Shown piece after piece: positions 60,315-64,000 of a stretch of DNA of 64,000 bases. The stretch comes from JADCGM01 sp943370355 (GTDB lineage: Bacteria; Pseudomonadota; Alphaproteobacteria; Sphingomonadales; Sphingomonadaceae). Position 1 is the stretch's first letter; each line of letters opens with the position of its first letter. The stretch lies in assembly GCA_943370355.1 (NCBI GenBank), contig CALRQP020000005.1:78980-142979 (forward strand), read 5' to 3'. Both the position numbers and the translations under genes were made by a program. The notes beneath the pieces were generated by a model that was given only the letters and a program-made list of their open reading frames with translations, did no database searches and was not told the origin of the DNA.

Positions 60315-60581
60315 TCAATAATGGTAGCGGCACTGCGCGATTTCGAGGCGCTGGGCGTCGTCCTTGCCGGTGACGCGATAGACAAGCCGATGCTCAGCCG
60401 TGATGCGCCGCGACCACCAGCCCGACCAATCGCCCTTGAGCGGCTCCGGCTTGCCCGTGCCCTTGAACGGCGTTCGGAGGCACTCGTTGATCAGCTCGGC
60501 AAGCCGCCCCGCGACCTTGGGTTCGTGCTGCTGGAAATGGAGAAGCTCGTCCCACGCCGCGCGGTCGATCAGCAGCTTCAC
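60315..60581 (-). CDS. yoeB: Toxin YoeB (Txe/YoeB family)
   Basis: A ribosome-dependent mRNA endonuclease of 88 residues. Residues known to be catalytic in E. coli YoeB align: E46 in KPEPLK, R65 in ITAEHRLVY, and the C-terminal His-Tyr of CRYHY. The fold-specific SGWWSRRI is present. It starts at GTG 60581, whose first four bases overlap the stop of the antitoxin gene. Length and end match functional family members, so it is likely active when freed from the antitoxin. Confidence 0.95.
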   Translation of the reverse strand: MKLLIDRAAWDELLHFQQHEPKVAGRLAELINECLRTPFKGTGKPEPLKGDWSGWWSRRITAEHRLVYRVTGKDDAQRLEIAQCRYHY

Positions 60582-60832
60582 AGCAATGCCGGGTCGACTT
60601 CGATCCCTTCGCCCGCGTCGAGCCGCGCGATCGCGGCGTCGAGCGCCCGCGCGTTGGCCGGGCTGGCGCGCAGATAGGCCGTCGCGTCGAGCCGGTCATA
60701 TTCGCTCTGCGGTATCATCACCATCGGCGGATGCCCCTGCCGCGTGACGAGCAGCGGCACGGCGTCATCGACGGCGCGATCCATCCAGTGGGCAAGGTTT
60801 TTGCGGAGGTCGGTGGCGGATACGTGCAGCAT
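60578..60832 (-). CDS. yefM: Antitoxin YefM (Phd/YefM family)
   Basis: 84 residues: the N-terminal DNA-binding Phd/YefM part (VSATDLRKNLAHWMDRAVDD, then PLLVTRQGHPPMVMIPQSEYDRL) and a C-terminal toxin-binding tail rich in Ala and Asp. It neutralises YoeB and represses its own operon. I chose ATG 60832; ATG 60841 and 60844 also lie in frame, within the palindromic operator. The coupling with yoeB is a four-base overlap. Confidence 0.93.
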   Translation of the reverse strand: MLHVSATDLRKNLAHWMDRAVDDAVPLLVTRQGHPPMVMIPQSEYDRLDATAYLRASPANARALDAAIARLDAGEGIEVDPALL

Positions 60833-60844
60833 GATGTACATCAT
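60831..60844. promoter_or_regulatory. TGTACA palindrome at the yefM start (operator)
   Basis: ATGATGTACATCAT is a perfect 14-bp palindrome whose core TGTACA is the known YefM-YoeB operator core in E. coli. It overlaps the antitoxin start codon, so binding would hinder transcription and perhaps also ribosome access. Confidence 0.75.
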
Positions 60845-60885
60845 AACGTGCGTTTGCAAGGAAGGCAAGGAGCGTCTGTCTAGCC

Positions 60886-60921
60886 ATGCCGAGGGGCAGT
60901 GCGAATATGCAGGGGCGGTCA
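60886..60921. repeat. Right direct repeat (copy of the ferredoxin 3' end)
   Basis: Matches 60165-60200 with three mismatches. It lies just upstream of the antitoxin promoter region. The hairpin CCCTCTCGC...GCGAGAGGG (60929-60950) follows it. No gene is supported in the rest of 60845-61017. Confidence 0.85.
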
Positions 60922-61017
60922 TGTGGTCCCTCTCGCTGGCGCGAGAGGGGGCTGTATGCGAGGTCCGACTGTCCCGACGAACGCGACAACCAATATTCTG
61001 GGTCGCCATTTCTATGC

Positions 61018-62211
61018 TTAGTTCCGGCGGCGAGAGCTCCTCTGGTGATCGCCAGCAACGAAGCGCGCGGACGCGGTATCCCAAGAACCGTGACTGGGCG
61101 CACCCTTGGGCCGGACTTTGGTCCGCAAGATTTCCAGCATCTTGCCCGGTTCCTCGATCATCGGGAGGTGAGCACTGTTCTCGAACCAGACGGCGGTCTT
61201 TGACGGTGCCTTGAGACGCTGCAGCCAAGTGGACGCGATTTCCGGCGGCGTCGTCGTATCGTGGCGGCCGAGCAGCAGAATGATCGGCACGTCTAATGTC
61301 CGAAGGTCATCGAAGGAGATTTCAGCGAGCTTCGGCCACAGTGTCTTCATCGTGAAGTCGCTGCTTGCGTCCCACGCCTTTCGGTCAGCAAGGCCGTATT
61401 CGGGCGATAGGCGTCCCAGATGGGTATAGAAATCACCGTCTCGGCGGCCTGCGGCCAGACCGCCGTAATAGACCGACCATTTTCGTTCGATCGCGGTCTT
61501 TGCGACATCCAAGTCTCCCGATCCGGGGTAAGGTGCGATTGCCTCAAGCTCGCGGACGGCAGGCGCATTGCGGTCCCGTCGCGCTTGATCGAGTACGGTC
61601 GCATAGCTGGCCCGCTCATTCTCGCGAAAGTTTATGAGCTGACCCATCCCGATGTAGGCATATAGCAAATCCGGTCTCTTGGCCGCGACCGATAGGCCAA
61701 CCACCGACCCCCAGCTGTGGCCGAGAAGGAATATCTTCCTCTGGCCATAGCGCTTGCGCAGCAGATCGATCAGTTCGATTGCGTCATCGCGATAGCGGTC
61801 CGGCGTGAGCGTTGGCCCTACTAGGGCGGGATCGTTGAGCAGGAAGGATTTCCCCGCGGCGCGCTGGTCCCATTGCACCACAGTGAAGAAGTCCTCCCAT
61901 GATCGCTGGAACGACCAAGAAATGGGGAGTTCGACCGAAGCCGGTCCCCCGTGCACGTACAGCAGGATCGGATTGCGCCGATCCACACCACGCACGCTCA
62001 CATATTGGCGTGCGCCGCCCAGCGTCGCGATGAAGCTTTCCTGCACGCCGTTGGGGCTGACGATTCTATTCAGATCGGCAACGAGTGCGCGCCCTGGCGA
62101 ATAGGAATCGACCGGAATCTCGCTGGTGACCGGCTCCACTTGAAGCGTTTGTGCGGAGACCGGGCTCAGGAACGCCAAGACTGCGATTGTGAGAATCCCA
62201 CGGAACGACAT
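61018..62211 (-). CDS. Exported alpha/beta hydrolase (proline iminopeptidase-like)
   Basis: A 397-residue exported hydrolase with signal peptide (MSFRGILTIAVLAFLSPVSA). HGGPASVELPI and VQWDQRAAGKS are typical of proline iminopeptidases; the nucleophile is in FLLGHSWGSVVGLSVA, the Asp region is VPIILLLGRHDTTTPPEIA and the His is in FENSAHLPMIEEPGKML. The C-terminal about 30 residues (KGAPSHGSWDTASARFVAGD) are extra and of low homology. Probably cuts N-terminal proline or similar amides in the periplasm. Confidence 0.88.
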   Translation of the reverse strand: MSFRGILTIAVLAFLSPVSAQTLQVEPVTSEIPVDSYSPGRALVADLNRIVSPNGVQESFIATLGGARQYVSVRGVDRRNPILLYVHGGPASVELPISWSFQRSWEDFFTVVQWDQRAAGKSFLLNDPALVGPTLTPDRYRDDAIELIDLLRKRYGQRKIFLLGHSWGSVVGLSVAAKRPDLLYAYIGMGQLINFRENERASYATVLDQARRDRNAPAVRELEAIAPYPGSGDLDVAKTAIERKWSVYYGGLAAGRRDGDFYTHLGRLSPEYGLADRKAWDASSDFTMKTLWPKLAEISFDDLRTLDVPIILLLGRHDTTTPPEIASTWLQRLKAPSKTAVWFENSAHLPMIEEPGKMLEILRTKVRPKGAPSHGSWDTASARFVAGDHQRSSRRRN

Positions 62212-62300
62212 TCTGACACTCCCAAGCGATCAGCACATGGACATGAAATACCAATCGCGTCACATCAAAGCTATGACCCGGTCCCCGAGCTTTGACGGCT

Positions 62301-62669
62301 TCAGCCCAAATCCGCCATCTCAAGCACCGGCCGTATCTCAATCTCGCTTGGGCCGGGCATCGGGTTGGGACAGCGATTGGCCCAGGCGATGGCTTCGTCC
62401 ATGTCCTTGACGTCCCAGAGCCAGAAACCGGCGACGAGTTCGTTCGGGTGGGCGAAGGGGCCGTCGATGACGGTCCGCGATGCGCCGTCGAAGGCGATGC
62501 GCTTGCCCTCGGAGGAGGGGGTGAGGCCGTCGGCCATGACGAAGACGCCGGCGGCTTCGAGTTCGTCGTTGAAGCGGCCCATCGCTTCCATCATCGCAGC
62601 GGTTTCGGGGGTGTGGACGAAGCCGCGCTCGCTGTCGGCGGTGGCTTTGACGAGGACGAGGACGCGCAT
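62301..62669 (-). CDS. YciI-family (DGPF domain) protein
   Basis: 122 residues of the YCII-related dimeric alpha/beta-barrel family: MRVLVLVKATADSERG, a helix MMEAMGRFNDELEAAGVF, VIDGPFAHPNELVAGFWLWDVKDMDEAIAWANRCP and a final EIEIRPVLEM. Such proteins often accompany ECF sigma factors, but none is seen here. ATG 62669 follows AAGGAA. Its coding region is wholly overlapped, in another frame of the same strand, by the read-through tail of mutY. Confidence 0.92.
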   Translation of the reverse strand: MRVLVLVKATADSERGFVHTPETAAMMEAMGRFNDELEAAGVFVMADGLTPSSEGKRIAFDGASRTVIDGPFAHPNELVAGFWLWDVKDMDEAIAWANRCPNPMPGPSEIEIRPVLEMADLG

Positions 62670-63813
62670 GGTTGGGGTTTCCTTTCGTCGTGCTTTGCTC
62701 TGAACGTTTGCCGCGTCGCGCTGTGCACCCTCTCCCGCTCGCAGCCTGAAGGCTGCGAGTCGCCTCTCCCTCACGGGCGCGGCGGAGTTGGCCCGTTGTT
62801 GCCGCTTCCGCCGCTTTGCGGAACAGGGTGGGGAGGCCGGTTTCGGGCAAATCTTCGATCGGATGCCAGGTTCCTGCAACCGCGGGGCGCTTCGCGACCT
62901 GCGCCACCGCGAGGTCGAGTAGGAGTTCGAAATGCGTGAAGCCGTGGCGGACGGCGGCGGGGGTGATTTGCCAGTTGGCGTCGGCGGGGGCGTCTTTGAG
63001 GCCGGGATGGGTTTGGTCCCAGGGGCCGGTCGGCAGGGCGAGCATGCCGCCGAGCAGGCCCTTGGCGGGGCGGGTGACCAGCAGGATGTGGCCGTCATGT
63101 TCGAGCCAGAACACGCTGCCGCGTTTGAGGGGGCGGAGCGGTTTGGGCGCTTTGACGGGGTAGGCTTCGGGATTGCCGGCGGCGAAGGCGGCACAGCTGG
63201 CGCTGAGCGGGCAGACGGTGCAGGCAGGGTTTCTGGGCGTGCAGATCGCGCTGCCGAGATCCATCATCGCCTGCGCGAAGTCGCCGGGGCGATCGGGCGG
63301 GGTCAGCGTGTCGACCTCGGCGCGGATTGCCGGCTTGGCTTGCGGCAGCGGTGCGGCGATCGCGAACAGTCGGGTGACGACACGCTCGATGTTGCCGTCG
63401 ACGACGGCGGTGCGCTCGTTGAAGGCGATGCTGGCGATGGCGGCGGCGGTGTAGGGGCCGATGCCGGGGAGGGTGCGCAAGCCCGCCTCGGTCGCGGGGA
63501 AGGCACCGAGCGCGGCAACTGCGCGCGCGGCGGCGAGCAGGTTGCGGGCGCGGGCGTAATAGCCGAGGCCTGCCCAGGCGGCCATGACCTCGGCATCCTC
63601 GGCAGCGGCGAGGGCTTGGACGGTTGGCCAGCGCGTGGTGAAGCGGGTGAAATAGGGGATGACGGCGGTGACGGTCGTCTGCTGCAGCATGATCTCCGAC
63701 AGCCAGACGCGGTAGGGATCGGGGGCGTGGCGCGAACCTGGGGGTTCGCGCCAGGGGAGGCTGCGGGCGTTGCTGTCGTACCAGGTGAGGAGGGGGGTGG
63801 AGATGGCGGTCAC
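62338..63813 (-). CDS. mutY: A/G-specific adenine glycosylase MutY with an aberrant read-through tail
   Basis: Removes adenine opposite 8-oxoG. The conserved part (about residues 1-338) has LPWREPPGSRHAPDPYRVWLSEIMLQQT, the HhH LRTLPGIGPYTAAAIASIAF, the catalytic Asp in VVDGNIERVVTRL, the 4Fe-4S ligands CTPRNPACTVCPLSASC and a C-terminal NUDIX-like 8-oxoG domain ending near LPTLFRKAAEAA. After that the frame does not stop but runs about 150 more Arg-rich codons through a palindromic repeat and across the yciI gene to 62338. Start is GTG 63813. The normal stop was probably lost with the repeat insertion. Confidence 0.88.
   Translation of the reverse strand: MTAISTPLLTWYDSNARSLPWREPPGSRHAPDPYRVWLSEIMLQQTTVTAVIPYFTRFTTRWPTVQALAAAEDAEVMAAWAGLGYYARARNLLAAARAVAALGAFPATEAGLRTLPGIGPYTAAAIASIAFNERTAVVDGNIERVVTRLFAIAAPLPQAKPAIRAEVDTLTPPDRPGDFAQAMMDLGSAICTPRNPACTVCPLSASCAAFAAGNPEAYPVKAPKPLRPLKRGSVFWLEHDGHILLVTRPAKGLLGGMLALPTGPWDQTHPGLKDAPADANWQITPAAVRHGFTHFELLLDLAVAQVAKRPAVAGTWHPIEDLPETGLPTLFRKAAEAATTGQLRRAREGEATRSLQAASGRGCTARRGKRSEQSTTKGNPNHARPRPRQSHRRQRARLRPHPRNRCDDGSDGPLQRRTRSRRRLRHGRRPHPLLRGQAHRLRRRIADRHRRPLRPPERTRRRFLALGRQGHGRSHRLGQSLSQPDARPKRD
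62738..62759. repeat. CTCGCAGCC hairpin at the former mutY 3' end
   Basis: A 9-bp perfect stem (62738-62746 with 62751-62759, loop TGAA) flanked by CCCTCTCCC and CCTCTCCC. It lies just after the last conserved codons of mutY. Confidence 0.8.
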
Positions 63814-63828
63814 GGCCTGCCCTCGGCC

Positions 63829-63850
63829 GTCATCCCGGCGAACGCCGGGA
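63829..63850. repeat. GTCATCCCGGC repeat (partial right arm)
   Basis: Same unit as 5329-5356: left arm and GAAC loop intact, the right arm stops at GCCGGGA and then continues CCCAGCAGC. It lies just upstream of the mutY start. Confidence 0.8.
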
Positions 63851-63897
63851 CCCAGCAGCACAGCACCAACGCCGCGCGCCAGCGCGCCACGTCTTCC

Positions 63898-63958
63898 TCT
63901 GCGCCTCCGCGTCTCCGCATGAGAAAAATGATTTCACGCGGAGACGCGGAGGCGCAGA
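63898..63958. repeat. 21-bp perfect inverted repeat near the window end
   Basis: TCTGCGCCTCCGCGTCTCCG plus C (63898-63918) and its exact complement (63938-63958) enclose a 19-nt AT-rich loop. The area 63814-64000 holds only repeats; no gene is supported. Confidence 0.9.
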
Positions 63959-64000
63959 GACGCAAGGATGCTGCGCCTGCGGCGGGCACCATCTCCACCC

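Noticed and set aside
60744..61214. 156-codon plus-strand frame across the antitoxin start and direct repeat
   Set aside because: It runs antisense through the antitoxin and the hydrolase and contains the ferredoxin-tail duplicate; no homology visible.
63810..63998. 62-codon frame at the window end
   Set aside because: Made almost wholly of repeat DNA (GTCATCCCGGC unit and the 21-bp inverted repeat); the end reads VPAFAGMT, a repeat translation.
1..64000. CRISPR array, prophage or insertion sequence
   Set aside because: No regularly spaced repeats, no transposase, integrase or phage structural genes were found; repeats are dispersed palindromes only.

Overview
The window is GC-rich, densely coded DNA from an alphaproteobacterial chromosome, most likely a sphingomonad (Sphingomonadales). 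Supporting this are a CtrA master regulator facing a SciP (DUF1153) gene, a CarD regulator, an aa3 oxidase cluster in the order ctaC-ctaD-ctaB-small ORF-ctaG, and the HPELVEG-type and GTCATCCCGGC-type palindromic repeats that I associate with sphingomonad genomes. Taxonomy is inference; no rRNA gene is present. The only complete RNA gene I can support is tRNA-Asn(GTT).

Layout. 1-3.8 kb: cytochrome c oxidase genes (minus strand), cut by the window edge inside ctaG. 3.9-12.3 kb: mixed metabolism (crotonase, orphan 2Fe-2S dehydrogenase subunit, nitronate monooxygenase plus a broken 5' copy of such a gene, spermidine-synthase-like protein, PhnA, aldehyde dehydrogenase, M20 hydrolase, apt). 12.3-17.6 kb: M23 peptidase, SUV3-like helicase coupled to an S4 RNA-binding protein, and fdxA. 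17.6-23.1 kb: a metal-uptake-like block (serine hydrolase, DUF2946 protein, TonB receptor, PepSY membrane protein). 23.4-33.3 kb: carD, S9 peptidase, ctrA/sciP, mnmA, phzF-like, cation efflux, pdxH, methyltransferase-like lipoprotein, diguanylate cyclase. 33.5-37.7 kb: a tightly coupled four-gene operon of unusual content: thermostable-hemolysin-family GNAT-like protein, a fusion of an AMP-forming ligase with a heme-oxygenase-like (putative diiron) domain, an SDR, and a periplasmic repeat protein. This is the best candidate for an undescribed pathway. 38.1-48 kb: fadJ-type fusion enzyme, HWE/HisKA_2 kinase, tRNA-Asn, nadK-moaA, M20 peptidase, EAL protein, DsbA-like protein. 48-56.7 kb: mfd-sdhE diverging from recG, tyrS, anmK. 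56.7-60.2 kb: hydrolase, two tandem cysteine desulfurases and a 2Fe-2S ferredoxin (Fe-S assembly). 60.2-64 kb: a YefM/YoeB toxin-antitoxin module bracketed by direct repeats of the ferredoxin 3' end, a hydrolase, a YciI protein and mutY.

A second theme is palindromic repeats. Several families occur between genes, but one lies in frame inside the SUV3-like helicase, one lies in frame in the RecG linker, one seems to have removed the natural stop of mutY, and one forms the last codons of tyrS. Two copies of one family show compensatory base changes that keep the hairpin, which points to selection on the folded form.

Limits: everything was read by eye. Start codons were chosen from Shine-Dalgarno spacing, gene overlaps and remembered homology. 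No similarity search, folding or codon statistics could be run.
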